Origin: Pseudonocardiales bacterium
GTDB taxonomy: Bacteria > Actinomycetota > Actinomycetes > Mycobacteriales > Jatrophihabitantaceae
DNA: 11,957 nucleotides
Assembly: GCA_025465405.1 (NCBI GenBank)
Contig: JAODNL010000637.1
Coordinates: 1-11,957 of the forward strand
Direction: 5' to 3'
The first letter of the stretch is position 1, and every line of letters starts with the position of its first letter. The translations under genes were made by a program, and so were the position numbers. Below are positions 1-8,303 of this stretch, in pieces. A model generated the notes under the pieces. The model made no database searches, was not told the DNA's origin, and was given only the letters and a program-made list of their open reading frames with translations.

Positions 1-1
1 C

Positions 2-3000
2 GTCGACCAGACCGTCAAGGGCGGCGGGACCGTCTTCGTCCCGCTGCACGCGGACGACCCGCTCGTCACGGTCGGACCGGACGGCGTCGCCGGCACGGGC
101 GACGAGGTGCCACCGAGCCAAGCGTTCATGGTGCTGACGCGTGCTCAGAACCAGCCGGGCCCGGACGGCGTCCTCGGTGACGACCCGTCGACGCCCGCCG
201 ACGAAAGCGCCGACGACATCCAGAACGCCAACAACACCGACAGCCCATGGGTCGACCAGAGCCAGACATATTCCTCCCATGCCTCGCACCAGGTGTTCCT
301 TCGCGAGTACGTGAACAACGGCGCCGGGCCGGTCTCCACCGGAAAGTTGCTGGGTGGACTAGGAGCCGGCCAGACGTACCCCGGTTCCCCGGACGGGCGC
401 ACGGGAATCGGGACGTGGGCCGCGGTCAAGGCACAAGCGGCGACGCTGTTGGGCCTCCGACTTGTCGATGCCGACGTGACGAACGTGCCGATGATCGCTG
501 CCGACCCGTACGGCAAGTTCATCCCTGGCCCGGACCGCGGATTGCCGCAGTACGTGACGTCAGGCGGCCTGGTCGAGGGCAATACCGCGGCGCCGGTGTC
601 CGTGCCGGCGAACGTGCTTCACTTCGACACTCCGTTCCTCACCGACATCGCGCACAACGCCGATCCGAGTCCGCAGGACACCGACCACAACCCGGCTACG
701 CCTCCGGTAGCGCCGGAACCGGATGCCGACAGCACTCCCTCGGCTGACTTCGCCAGCCAGCCTCCCGGCACCTACGACGACGAGATGCTGAACGCACACT
801 TCGCGTGCGGTGACGGCCGGTGCAACGAGAACATCGCGCTCAGCACGATCCACCAGATCTTCCACTCCGAGCACGACCGCCTGATCGACTACATCAAGAA
901 TGTGCTCGAGACCGACACCTCGGCGACTGGTGTCGCTGCGCTGGCGAAGTGGCAATCGAGCGGTCAGCCGAGTGACTACGGTTACAACTACGGTGAGCGG
1001 CTGTTCCAGGCGGCTCGCTACGTCAACGAGATGGAATACCAGCACCTGGTGTTCGAGGAGTTCGGGCGCAAGGTGCAGCCGGGCATCCGGCCGTTCCACG
1101 TGTACTCGCCCGACATCAATCCGGCGGTCAAGGCCGAGTTCGCACACGCCGTGTACCGGTTCGGTCACTCGATGCTCGATGACGACGTGGCCCGTACCAA
1201 TATCGACGGCTCGAACAACTCGATTCCGTTGCTCACCGCATTCCTGAATCCACCGGAGTACTTCAACGGAGGTAGCGCCGGCACGCTCACACCCGAGCAG
1301 GCGGCCGGCAGCGTCGTCATGGGATCTTCCGACCAGGTCGGCAATGAACTCGACGAATTCGTGGTCGAGACGCTGCGCAACAACCTGCTCGGCCTTCCGC
1401 TCGACCTGCCCACGCTCAACCTGACACGGGCCCGGGACGCGGGCGTCCCGCCGTTGAACGATGTGCGCCGGCAGATCTTCGCCGAAACCAACGACGGTCA
1501 GCTCTCCCCGTACACCAGCTGGTCGGACTTCGGTCAGCATCTCAAGCACCCGGAGTCGCTGATCAACTTCGTCGCGGCCTACGGCCAGCACCCGACGATC
1601 ACCGGTGCGAGCACGCTCGCTGCGAAGCGGGCGGCCGCGAAGGCGATCGTAGATCCGGCCAACCCGGGTGACGCTCCTGCCGATGCTGCCGACTTCATGT
1701 TCAGCAACGGTTCATGGGGGACCCCGGCGTCCGGCGTGACCACCACTGGTCTCGACCAGGTCGACCTCTGGGTAGGTGGCCTCGCCGAGGTCACCAACCT
1801 GTTCGGCGGTCTGCTGGGCAGCACGTTCAACTATGTCTTCCAAACTCAGATGGAGAGCTTGCAGGACGGCGACCGGCTTTACTACCTCAACCGGACACCC
1901 GGCATGAACCTGCGGACGCAGCTCGAGGGCAACTCGTTCTCCGAGCTGATCGAGCGCAACACCGACGGCACGAACACGCTGAAGGCCGACGCGTTCGCCA
2001 CGGCGGACTGCAAGTTCCAGCTCGCGAACCTGAACGGGACTCCCGCCGGGTTCGCCAGCTTCGGCTCGACCGTCGCCGACGACCCGACGACGACCGACTG
2101 TGACGAGAGCAAGCTGCTGCTGCGCAAGCCGGACGGCACGATCCAGTACCGGGCGATCAACTCGGTCGACCCGCCCGGGATCAACGGCCAGAGCGTGTAC
2201 AACGGCACGACCGGCGTCGACCGCGTCTTCGGCGGCAACGACAACGACACCATCTGGGGTAACGGCGGCAACGACATCATCGAAGGCAATGGTGGCGACG
2301 ACGTCTTGCTCGGTGGCAACGGCAACGACATCATCACCGACCTGTCCGGTGCCGACGTCCTGAAGGGTGGTCCGGGCAACGACGCCCTCGACGGTGGTAT
2401 CGGCGACGACATCTTCATGGGCGGTGACGGTCAGGACTTCATCAACGGCGGAGCCAATGACAACGAGGCGTTCGCCGGTCCTGGCAACGACTACATCATC
2501 GCCGGTCAAGGCGCCGACGCCGTGTTCGGTGACGGTGGAGACGACTGGATCCAAGGCGGTTCGGGGCAGGACCTGCTGCAGGGTGACCACGGTGCGCCGT
2601 TCTTCGACGACCCCGCCGAGACCGCTCCGGGCAATGACATTCTCATCGGCCAGGTTGGCGAGAACGACTACGACGCAGAGGGCGGCGACGACCTGATGGC
2701 CCAGAACGCGGCCGTCGACCGCAACGCCGGTTCGGGTGGGTTCGACTGGGCATTCCACCAGTACAACACCACGGCCGCCGTCGATGACATGATGATCAAC
2801 AACAACCTGGGTGGTCTGCCGATCCAGGTGATCGTCAACCGGGATCGGTGGCAGGAGACCGAGGCCGACTCGGGTGGGTCTTTCAACGACAGCATCAAGG
2901 GCACGGACGGCGTGCTGGCCACACCACGACTCATCACCGGTGGCGGGTTCACCGGTTGCGACGCGATAGACCAGGCCGGCCTCGACCGGATCTCTGGCCT

Positions 3001-4792
3001 CGACGCGCTGCTTCCGCCTGTCGCGTCCTGGCTCGGAACGGCCGCGGAAACATCGTCGCTGTCCGTTTCCGGTCAATGTCCGCTCGTCGGCAAGGTCTGG
3101 GGAGAAGGCGACATCCTTCTCGGCGGTCCGGGCAGTGACACGATCACCGGGCGCTCCGGCGACGAGATCATCGACGGTGACAAGGAACTGCGCGTCGCGA
3201 TCACTGTCCGGGACGCCGGTGGTGCCGAGATCGGCCGTACCGACCTGATGGAGCACGCGGCGACCAGCGGGACGTTCGGTCCTGGCACCGCCGGGATGAC
3301 CCTGCAGGCCGCAGTGTTCGCGGGACTTGTCGACCCGGGCAACCTGGTCAACGTCCGCGAGATCGTCAACAACGTGACGCAGGCTTCCGACTGCGGCGCG
3401 GCGACGACGGTGAACTGCGACACGTCGGTGTACGCCGGGCCTCGCTCGCAGTACACGATCACGACGAACGCGGACGGCTCGGTGACCGTTGTCGACACGA
3501 CCAGCGCGCCGGCGGCCGTCGGCGTGGTGGCGGTCGGCGACGGCACGGACACGCTGTTCCACATCGAGCGGTTGCAGTTCGCCGATGGGACGGTCCTGCT
3601 CGGCACCCCGAGCGCTCCCACGATCGGCACGGCGACACGGGGCAACACGACCGCGACCGTCACCTGGACGGCACCGGCCAGCGCGGGCACGTCGGCACTG
3701 ACGGGCTTCGAGGTCGACGTCCGCACTGGTACGACCGTTGTTCGCACGGTCAGCGTCACACCGGCCACGGCGACCAGCACGGTCATCACCGGACTCACGA
3801 ACGGCACCGCCTACAACTTCGTGGTCCGTGCAGTGAACACCGCGGGAGCGGGTTCGGATTCAGGGATCTCGAACACGGTGACCCCGGCGACGACGCCGGA
3901 CCCGCCGACTATCGGTACAGCCACCGCGGGCAATGCCTCGGCCACGGTTACGTGGACGGCACCGGCCAGCAACGGTGGCCTGGCGATCACCGGCTACTCG
4001 GTGGGCGTGCTCAATGCGGCCAACGCGCAGGTAGGTGCGCTGCGCCCGGCGCCGGCAGGGGCAACCAGCCTCGTCGTCACCGGTCTGACCAACGGTCAGG
4101 CAGTCCACTTCCAGGTGTCGGCGACCAATCCGGTCGGGACAAGCGCCTTCTCCGCGAGCTCCAACACCGTGACTCCGTCGGCACCGGCGTCGGTGCCAGG
4201 AGCCCCGGCGATCGGCACCGCGACCCGAGGCAATGCCTCGGCGACGGTTACGTGGACCGCACCCGGTAGCAATGGCGGTTCGCCGATCACCGGCTACCTC
4301 GTGCAGGTGATCAATGCGGCCAACGTCCAGGTCGGCGGTCTGCGCCCGGCGCCCGCAGGGGCATCCAGTCTTGTCGTCACCGGACTCGTCAATGGCACCA
4401 CCTACCGATTGCGGGTGGCAGCCAGGAACGCCGTCGGCACGGGCGCCAACTCCGCCCTGTCGAACGCCGTGACGCCGGCTACCGTGCCCGGAGCACCCGT
4501 CATCGCAACAGCGACGTCGGGTACCGCGGGCGGAGCGGTCGACGCCACCGCACGATGGAACGCTCCGGCTAGCACGGGTGGCTCCGCGATCACCGGTTAC
4601 CGGGTTCGCGCCCTGCGTGTGAACATCCTCGGGGCTGTCGTCGCGACCACGGTGTCGGGAGTGCAGGCAGCCAACGTCCGGCTGCTGACGATGACCCTCA
4701 CCGCCGGTAACTACCGGTTCACGGTCGAGGCCATCAATGCGGTGGGTACCAGTGCGGTGTCGGCCAGGTCCAACCTGGTCACCGCCCGGTAG
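2..4792 (+). CDS. Large secreted haem peroxidase (peroxicin-like) with RTX repeats and four FN3 domains, 5' partial
   Basis: The frame is open from base 2, so the true start lies upstream; 1596 codons are visible. The first half is an animal-type haem peroxidase. VDQSQTYSSH (from 251) corresponds to the family's 'D.SQ.YGS' segment. GDGRCNE carries the catalytic Arg (codon 818-820) and, three residues on, the Glu (827-829) that forms the haem ester in lactoperoxidase/myeloperoxidase. YRFGHSML carries the proximal His (1166-1168), and TRARDAGVP (about 1425) matches the family RGRDHG motif. The distal His helix normally precedes VDQSQTY and should lie outside the window. Thirteen RTX nonapeptides follow (2231-2581), then a stretch with NRDRW and FNDSIKG motifs that I recall from RTX-linked bacterial peroxidases, one more RTX block (about 3103-3180), and four FN3 domains (about 3604-4789). 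From family knowledge it should be a calcium-dependent extracellular peroxidase; substrate and export route are not visible. Peroxidase identity is firm, the peroxicin label less so. Confidence 0.9.
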   Translation, partial: VDQTVKGGGTVFVPLHADDPLVTVGPDGVAGTGDEVPPSQAFMVLTRAQNQPGPDGVLGDDPSTPADESADDIQNANNTDSPWVDQSQTYSSHASHQVFLREYVNNGAGPVSTGKLLGGLGAGQTYPGSPDGRTGIGTWAAVKAQAATLLGLRLVDADVTNVPMIAADPYGKFIPGPDRGLPQYVTSGGLVEGNTAAPVSVPANVLHFDTPFLTDIAHNADPSPQDTDHNPATPPVAPEPDADSTPSADFASQPPGTYDDEMLNAHFACGDGRCNENIALSTIHQIFHSEHDRLIDYIKNVLETDTSATGVAALAKWQSSGQPSDYGYNYGERLFQAARYVNEMEYQHLVFEEFGRKVQPGIRPFHVYSPDINPAVKAEFAHAVYRFGHSMLDDDVARTNIDGSNNSIPLLTAFLNPPEYFNGGSAGTLTPEQAAGSVVMGSSDQVGNELDEFVVETLRNNLLGLPLDLPTLNLTRARDAGVPPLNDVRRQIFAETNDGQLSPYTSWSDFGQHLKHPESLINFVAAYGQHPTITGASTLAAKRAAAKAIVDPANPGDAPADAADFMFSNGSWGTPASGVTTTGLDQVDLWVGGLAEVTNLFGGLLGSTFNYVFQTQMESLQDGDRLYYLNRTPGMNLRTQLEGNSFSELIERNTDGTNTLKADAFATADCKFQLANLNGTPAGFASFGSTVADDPTTTDCDESKLLLRKPDGTIQYRAINSVDPPGINGQSVYNGTTGVDRVFGGNDNDTIWGNGGNDIIEGNGGDDVLLGGNGNDIITDLSGADVLKGGPGNDALDGGIGDDIFMGGDGQDFINGGANDNEAFAGPGNDYIIAGQGADAVFGDGGDDWIQGGSGQDLLQGDHGAPFFDDPAETAPGNDILIGQVGENDYDAEGGDDLMAQNAAVDRNAGSGGFDWAFHQYNTTAAVDDMMINNNLGGLPIQVIVNRDRWQETEADSGGSFNDSIKGTDGVLATPRLITGGGFTGCDAIDQAGLDRISGLDALLPPVASWLGTAAETSSLSVSGQCPLVGKVWGEGDILLGGPGSDTITGRSGDEIIDGDKELRVAITVRDAGGAEIGRTDLMEHAATSGTFGPGTAGMTLQAAVFAGLVDPGNLVNVREIVNNVTQASDCGAATTVNCDTSVYAGPRSQYTITTNADGSVTVVDTTSAPAAVGVVAVGDGTDTLFHIERLQFADGTVLLGTPSAPTIGTATRGNTTATVTWTAPASAGTSALTGFEVDVRTGTTVVRTVSVTPATATSTVITGLTNGTAYNFVVRAVNTAGAGSDSGISNTVTPATTPDPPTIGTATAGNASATVTWTAPASNGGLAITGYSVGVLNAANAQVGALRPAPAGATSLVVTGLTNGQAVHFQVSATNPVGTSAFSASSNTVTPSAPASVPGAPAIGTATRGNASATVTWTAPGSNGGSPITGYLVQVINAANVQVGGLRPAPAGASSLVVTGLVNGTTYRLRVAARNAVGTGANSALSNAVTPATVPGAPVIATATSGTAGGAVDATARWNAPASTGGSAITGYRVRALRVNILGAVVATTVSGVQAANVRLLTMTLTAGNYRFTVEAINAVGTSAVSARSNLVTAR
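2231..2581 (+). repeat. Thirteen RTX nonapeptide repeats (27-nt period)
   Basis: Thirteen contiguous units follow the GGxGxDxUx consensus (for example GGNGNDIIT, GGPGNDALD, GDGGDDWIQ), giving a 27-nt period in the DNA. A degenerate unit beginning GDHG follows at 2582, and two looser units lie at about 2627-2700. In the RTX family such units bind calcium between turns of a parallel beta roll and drive folding outside the cell. The units differ in nucleotide sequence, so this is an old protein repeat, not a recent DNA tandem expansion. Confidence 0.9.
3604..4789 (+). repeat. Four tandem fibronectin type III domains; the second and third are nearly duplicate
   Basis: Each unit runs from a 'P-x-A/P-P-x-I-G-T-A-T' start through 'ATVTWTAP', 'ITGY', 'VTGL.NG' and 'A.N..G....S..NTVTP', which are strands A to G of an FN3 fold. 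Approximate units are 3604-3897, 3898-4194, 4195-4485 and 4486-4789. The second and third share long stretches of identical DNA, such as 'atcaatgcggccaacg'-like and 'ctgcgcccggcgcc' segments, consistent with a recent duplication or gene conversion. The fourth is the most divergent and carries an insertion. FN3 chains in secreted actinobacterial enzymes usually act as spacers or as polysaccharide- or surface-binding modules. Confidence 0.88.
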
Positions 4793-4806
4793 CACACCCA
4801 CACGAC

Positions 4807-4853
4807 GCCCTGCGTACCTGCCCGGCTCCCCCCCAAAGGGCAGGGCGCAGGGC
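4807..4853 (+). terminator. Hairpin terminator after the peroxidase gene
   Basis: Left arm 4807-4823 and right arm 4838-4853 pair as 8 bp (GCCCTGCG with CGCAGGGC) plus 7 bp (CCTGCCC with GGGCAGG), separated by a small internal mismatch (TA against C). The loop is 14 nt. It starts 14 nt after the stop codon. No T tract follows, which is usual for GC-rich actinobacteria. Confidence 0.72.
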
Positions 4854-4882
4854 CCCTGACCTACAGAATGGGGGTGGCCGGC

Positions 4883-5635
4883 ATGTCACGAGGCATGAAA
4901 CGTTGCATGGCGCTGCTGATAGCAAGCGGACTCGCGCTCGGCGTGGCCGCCTGTCACGCCGGGACGACGCATCGGGCGGCGGGAGCGAATGCCAGCGCGC
5001 CACCCGCGAGCCACGCACCATCGAATCAGGGGATACCCAAGTCCGCGTTCACGGGACTCGAGTCGTTCACCGGACCAGCCGTGGTCACGTTCGGCCGGGC
5101 CGCTGTGCAGGCGGCGTACGAGGAAATGGTCAACTTCGTGTTCGCGACCGGGTGGAACCCGTCTCTCGTCCGCAAGAACCTGGACATGTTGAGCCGCGCA
5201 GACTTCGCGACTGCGCACTCCTACATGACGGCGAGCTTCACAACGGCGTTCGACGCGACGCTCGCCAAAGTGATGCGAGCCGACAAGGTCGCGACGCAGA
5301 AGTTGCAGCACGCGATGTTCTTCGGTGTCACGGGGCCCAATGGAGCCGCACCGGTGGCGGGTACTCACGTCGTCACCGATCGACGATTCAGCACGGCGTC
5401 CCTTGCGGTCGACAAGACGCAAGGCCACGACCGGCTCTCGATGACCATTCAGGCTCGAGCGAGCATCCAAATGATCGATGCCTCCGGCCAGCGCTACGCG
5501 TTGCCGGCAGACAGGACCGTGCGGTACTGGCTGGTTCGGAATTCAGGGCTCAGCGCGGCAGCTCGTCCATTCTTGATCGATTCCTGGGCGGTCAGGCTCA
5601 AGCTCGGCAGCCGCTCCAGCGTCAAGGGCCCGTGA
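4883..5635 (+). CDS. Predicted lipoprotein of unknown function
   Basis: The protein begins MSRGMKRC, followed by a hydrophobic segment ending in VAAC. This is a type II signal peptide with the lipidated Cys at residue 24, so the mature protein should be anchored outside the membrane. A low-complexity Ala/Ser/Pro/His linker follows, then a folded domain of about 200 residues that I do not recognise. It has an alpha-helical start (AAVQAAYEEMVNFVF), then beta-rich stretches near HVVTDRRFSTASLAV and TVRYWLVRNS, loosely NTF2-like, but that is inference. I chose the ATG at 4883 because a G-rich stretch (4870-4877) lies about 5 nt upstream; in-frame ATGs at 4868 and 4898 are alternatives. It sits behind the peroxidase terminator and is probably transcribed separately. 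Confidence 0.75.
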   Translation: MSRGMKRCMALLIASGLALGVAACHAGTTHRAAGANASAPPASHAPSNQGIPKSAFTGLESFTGPAVVTFGRAAVQAAYEEMVNFVFATGWNPSLVRKNLDMLSRADFATAHSYMTASFTTAFDATLAKVMRADKVATQKLQHAMFFGVTGPNGAAPVAGTHVVTDRRFSTASLAVDKTQGHDRLSMTIQARASIQMIDASGQRYALPADRTVRYWLVRNSGLSAAARPFLIDSWAVRLKLGSRSSVKGP

Positions 5636-5765
5636 CGCCGTCACGAGGCGTTGGAGCGATGCGACACCTGCGCTCACGTGAGTGCGACGCAAGCCGGCCA
5701 CCAGCACGGCCACTCATGTTCCGGCGACTCGCCGCGCAGAACCCGTCCCGGGGCCCACGAGGGAA

Positions 5766-5771
5766 TACGAT
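5766..5771 (+). promoter_or_regulatory. -10 box of a probable leaderless promoter for the helicase gene
   Basis: TACGAT matches the actinobacterial TANNNT -10 consensus and is followed by exactly 7 nt before the ATG at 5779. No Shine-Dalgarno sequence lies upstream of that ATG. The same box-to-start spacing occurs at two other genes in the window. No clear -35 box is visible. Confidence 0.5.
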
Positions 5772-5778
5772 CGAACGC

Positions 5779-7791
5779 ATGTTTGATGATCGCTGGGCTG
5801 AGGGACTTGATGCGGCGCAGCTGGCGGCGGCGGAGCATGGTTCGGGTCCGCTGGTGGTGGTCGCAGGTGCGGGTACGGGCAAGACCAGGATGTTGACCGC
5901 GCGGGTGGCCCGTCTGCTGGAGTCCGGTGTGGCGCCGGAGCGCGTGCTGCTGCTGACGTTCACCCGCCGCGCCGCGGCGTCGATGACTTCCCGTGCCGCG
6001 GCGTTGTGCGGCGATCCGCGGGCGGGTCAGCGGCTGTGGGGCGGCACGTTCCACGCGGTCGCGCATCGGCTGGTCAGCGAGTACGCGGGTGCACTGGGGT
6101 TGCCGGCGGTGACGCTGCTGGATCCGCAGGACGTGGCGGACCTGATGGATCTACTTCGTGAGGAACACGGTCTGACCGGCACCGAGACCCGGTTCCCGAG
6201 CAGTCAGAAGCTCGCCGACTTGTTTTCGCGGGCGGTCAACACCGGCCGGTCGGCGCGGGCGGTCATCGCGACTGAGATGCCGGACTTCGCGCACCAGAGC
6301 GAGGAGATCCTCGGGTTGTTCCGAGCCTTCATGGCGCGTAAGCGGCAGCGGGGCCTGCTGGACTTCGACGACCTGCTGCTGTGCTGGGGCCAACTGCTGG
6401 CTGACCCTCAGATCGGGCCGAAGCTGCGGCGGCGCTGGGACTGGGTGCTGGTGGACGAGTATCAGGACGTCAACCAGGCCCAGGTAGACATCGTCACCGG
6501 GCTGCGCCCGGACGGCACCGGCCTGACCGTCGTCGGCGACGACGCGCAGGCGATCTACGGGTTCCGCGGCGCGAGCGGCGCCCACCTCGACGAACTCCGG
6601 CAGCGCCTGCCGGAGGCGACGGTGGTACGGCTGCAGCGCAACTTCCGCTCGGTGCAGCCGGTCCTCGACCTGGCCAACGTGATCCGCCCCGGGCACGGCG
6701 ACACCCGCCTGCAGCTCCGCGCCGATCGTGACGTCGAGCAGGCCCGGCGCCCGGCGCTGATGCGCTGCGAGGATGCCGACAGTGAGGCCCGGCTGGTCGC
6801 GGACACTGTGCTCGGCGCGCAGCAGGACGGGCTGGCGTTGCGGGAGCAGGCGGTGCTGATGCGGGCCGGCAGCCACAGCAACGCCCTCGAGATCGAGCTC
6901 GCGATCCGCAACATCCCCTACGTCAAGTACGGCGGCATCCGCTTCCTGGACACCGCCCACGTCCGCGACCTGATCGCCGTCCTGCGGGTCACGACCAACC
7001 CCCGCGACGAGCTGGCGTGGTATCGGCTGCTGTGCCTGCACCGCAACATCGGTAAGGCCACCGCCCGCATCCTCACCCCGCTGCTGCTCGACACCGACCT
7101 ACCCGACACCAACGCTGTGGTCGCGGCCGCTCCCGATCGCGCGCGCACCGCGCTCGCCGCAACCCTCACCCACCTAGCGGTCGCCGGGTCCACGCTTGTG
7201 GCCGCGGACCGCGCCGCCGCCTGTGTCGCCGCGATCCAGCCGCTCGTCCGCGCCCACTACGCCGACTGGCATGCCCGCGCCGAGGACATCGAACGCATCG
7301 GCGACGCCGCGTCCACCCGCACCGACCTCACCGGGTTTCTCGCCGAACTCACCCTCGACTCCGGCTCTTCCAGCGCCGACTACGCCAAGGCCCCGAAACG
7401 CGACGAGGACTACCTCACGCTGTCCACCGTCCATTCCGCCAAAGGCCTCGAATGGAGCGCCGTCCACCTGATCCACGCCGTCGACGGCGCGTTTCCTTCC
7501 GACATGGCCCTCGGCGACGACGACGGTCTCGCCGAAGAGCAACGCCTCTTCTACGTCGCCGTCACCCGTGCCCGCGACACCCTCACCATCTACACCCCGG
7601 CCCGCATGCCCACCGACTGGAACAGCTACCGAGCCCGCCAGGTCTACGCCAAAGCCAGCCGATTCCTCACCGACGAGGCGATGGCCCGGCTCGACGTGCG
7701 ACAGCAGACCACTGATGCGGGCCCGGCTCCTGTGCCGGCCGCAGCCGTTCCTCACGTCCAGATCCCTGCCCTGGAGCACTTGTTCACCTAA
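5779..7791 (+). CDS. UvrD/PcrA-type superfamily 1 ATP-dependent DNA helicase
   Basis: This is a 670-residue 3'-5' DNA helicase of the UvrD/Rep/PcrA group; all diagnostic motifs are present in order. They are the Q motif (LDAAQ, Gln14), Walker A GAGTGKT (Lys35), motif Ia TFTRRAAASM, the TFHAVAHRL segment, motif II VDEYQDVN (DExx box), motif III GDDAQAIYGFRGA, motif IV LQRNFRS, motif V STVHSAKGLEW, and motif VI EEQRLFYVAVTRARD with the arginine finger. Family members unwind duplex DNA in repair or replication restart; the specific role is not visible. It is shorter than typical UvrD/PcrA (over 700 residues) and lacks a recognisable C-terminal HRDC or zinc module. The frame is open far upstream, but the ATG at 5779 fits the leaderless -10 box and places the Q motif at a normal distance. 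The 5' half favours G-ending codons and the 3' half C-ending codons. Confidence 0.93.
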   Translation: MFDDRWAEGLDAAQLAAAEHGSGPLVVVAGAGTGKTRMLTARVARLLESGVAPERVLLLTFTRRAAASMTSRAAALCGDPRAGQRLWGGTFHAVAHRLVSEYAGALGLPAVTLLDPQDVADLMDLLREEHGLTGTETRFPSSQKLADLFSRAVNTGRSARAVIATEMPDFAHQSEEILGLFRAFMARKRQRGLLDFDDLLLCWGQLLADPQIGPKLRRRWDWVLVDEYQDVNQAQVDIVTGLRPDGTGLTVVGDDAQAIYGFRGASGAHLDELRQRLPEATVVRLQRNFRSVQPVLDLANVIRPGHGDTRLQLRADRDVEQARRPALMRCEDADSEARLVADTVLGAQQDGLALREQAVLMRAGSHSNALEIELAIRNIPYVKYGGIRFLDTAHVRDLIAVLRVTTNPRDELAWYRLLCLHRNIGKATARILTPLLLDTDLPDTNAVVAAAPDRARTALAATLTHLAVAGSTLVAADRAAACVAAIQPLVRAHYADWHARAEDIERIGDAASTRTDLTGFLAELTLDSGSSSADYAKAPKRDEDYLTLSTVHSAKGLEWSAVHLIHAVDGAFPSDMALGDDDGLAEEQRLFYVAVTRARDTLTIYTPARMPTDWNSYRARQVYAKASRFLTDEAMARLDVRQQTTDAGPAPVPAAAVPHVQIPALEHLFT

Positions 7792-7849
7792 GCCGACCCC
7801 GTTTGCGTCGCATACTTCCGGGCTGTCACCGGCCAGCTCGCCTGACCCC

Positions 7850-7855
7850 TATAGT
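7850..7855 (+). promoter_or_regulatory. -10 box of a probable leaderless promoter for the yccF-like gene
   Basis: TATAGT is a near-ideal -10 box, placed 7 nt upstream of the GTG at 7863, where YccF homology begins. The following bases, AGTCCGCA, recur after the -10-like box at 8298. No Shine-Dalgarno sequence is present. Confidence 0.55.
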
Positions 7856-7862
7856 CCGCAGC

Positions 7863-8237
7863 GTGAAGACGTTGCTGAACATCATCTGGCTCGTGTTGTC
7901 AGGGATCTGGATGGCGATCGGCTATGCCCTCGCCGGCCTCGTCTGTTTCGTCCTGATCATCACGATCCCATTTGGCATCGCGTCATTTCGGATCGCGGGC
8001 TATGCGCTGTGGCCGTTCGGTCGCACCGTCGTGCAACGTCCGGATGCCGGTGCGATATCGGCCATCGGCAACATCATCTGGTTCTTCTTTTTCGGCATCT
8101 GGCTCGCGCTCGGGCACATCATCAGTGGCTGCTTCTTGTGTCGGACCTTCGCGACATGCACCCCCGGCCGGCCTTCGGGCCGGCCGGGGCTTCGTCGTCT
8201 CCCGCGCCTTGCGTTCCGTCCGCTGTCGGCGGCATGA
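7863..8237 (+). CDS. yccF: YccF-family (DUF307) membrane protein with a missing or replaced C-terminus
   Basis: The GTG start at 7863 gives VKTLLNIIWLVLSG, the usual YccF N-terminus, followed by a hydrophobic hairpin, IPFGIASFRIAGYALWPFGR, and a second NIIWFFFFGIWLALGHIISG repeat. YccF is a small inner-membrane protein of unknown function built from two such halves. The second half should continue with a 'TIIGIP.G.ANFKL...LWP.G' block. Here the reading changes at about base 8142 (after ...SGCFLC) into an Arg/Pro-rich tail of about 32 residues with no family resemblance, which reads through the perfect hairpin at 8162-8189. No other frame restores the missing block before the hairpin. The gene therefore looks truncated by a deletion or fusion and may be non-functional. 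Family identity of residues 1 to about 93 is secure. Confidence 0.8.
   Translation: MKTLLNIIWLVLSGIWMAIGYALAGLVCFVLIITIPFGIASFRIAGYALWPFGRTVVQRPDAGAISAIGNIIWFFFFGIWLALGHIISGCFLCRTFATCTPGRPSGRPGLRRLPRLAFRPLSAA
8162..8189 (+). terminator. Perfect 12-bp hairpin with TTCG tetraloop, inside the yccF-like frame
   Basis: The arms 8162-8173 (CCCCGGCCGGCC) and 8178-8189 pair perfectly across a TTCG loop closed by C-G, the extra-stable cUUCGg tetraloop. Its form matches actinobacterial intrinsic terminators. It lies inside the yccF-like reading frame, 48 nt before the stop codon, which suggests that the frame beyond about 8142 is not original coding sequence. Confidence 0.7.
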
Positions 8238-8297
8238 GCGGACATTGGCCTCAGCACTCGCTTTCCCTCCTCAACCGTCCACAACGAGGGCCGGGCG

Positions 8298-8303
8298 TAC
8301 AGT
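8298..8303 (+). promoter_or_regulatory. Possible -10 box upstream of the VTT-like membrane protein gene
   Basis: TACAGT followed by CCGCA closely resembles the box upstream of the yccF-like gene (TATAGTCCGCA, 10 of 11 bases shared). Transcription would start near 8310, giving a leader of about 70 nt before the ATG at 8380. An in-frame GTG at 8314 lies 10 nt after the box and could alternatively be a near-leaderless start. Confidence 0.38.

Noticed and set aside
560..1591. Long minus-strand open frame opposite the peroxidase domain
   Set aside because: Antisense shadow of high-GC coding sequence; no recognisable domain, Arg/Val-rich, while the plus frame carries peroxidase motifs.
2231..2581. 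27-nt periodic array as a possible CRISPR or DNA tandem repeat
   Set aside because: The period equals nine codons of RTX consensus, the frame is intact and there are no unique spacers.
2590..2600. ggtgcgccg match to the tRNA acceptor end
   Set aside because: Nine-base match inside RTX coding sequence, expected by chance in GC-rich DNA.
1712..3562. 616-codon minus-strand open frame opposite the RTX region
   Set aside because: It mirrors the repetitive GGxGxD coding on the plus strand (repeated VDDVV/TEQDVV) and has no start signal or family resemblance.
4903..5778. In-frame upstream extension of the helicase frame by about 290 codons
   Set aside because: It overlaps the lipoprotein gene, is Arg-rich without any domain, and the helicase Q motif and -10 box place the start at 5779.
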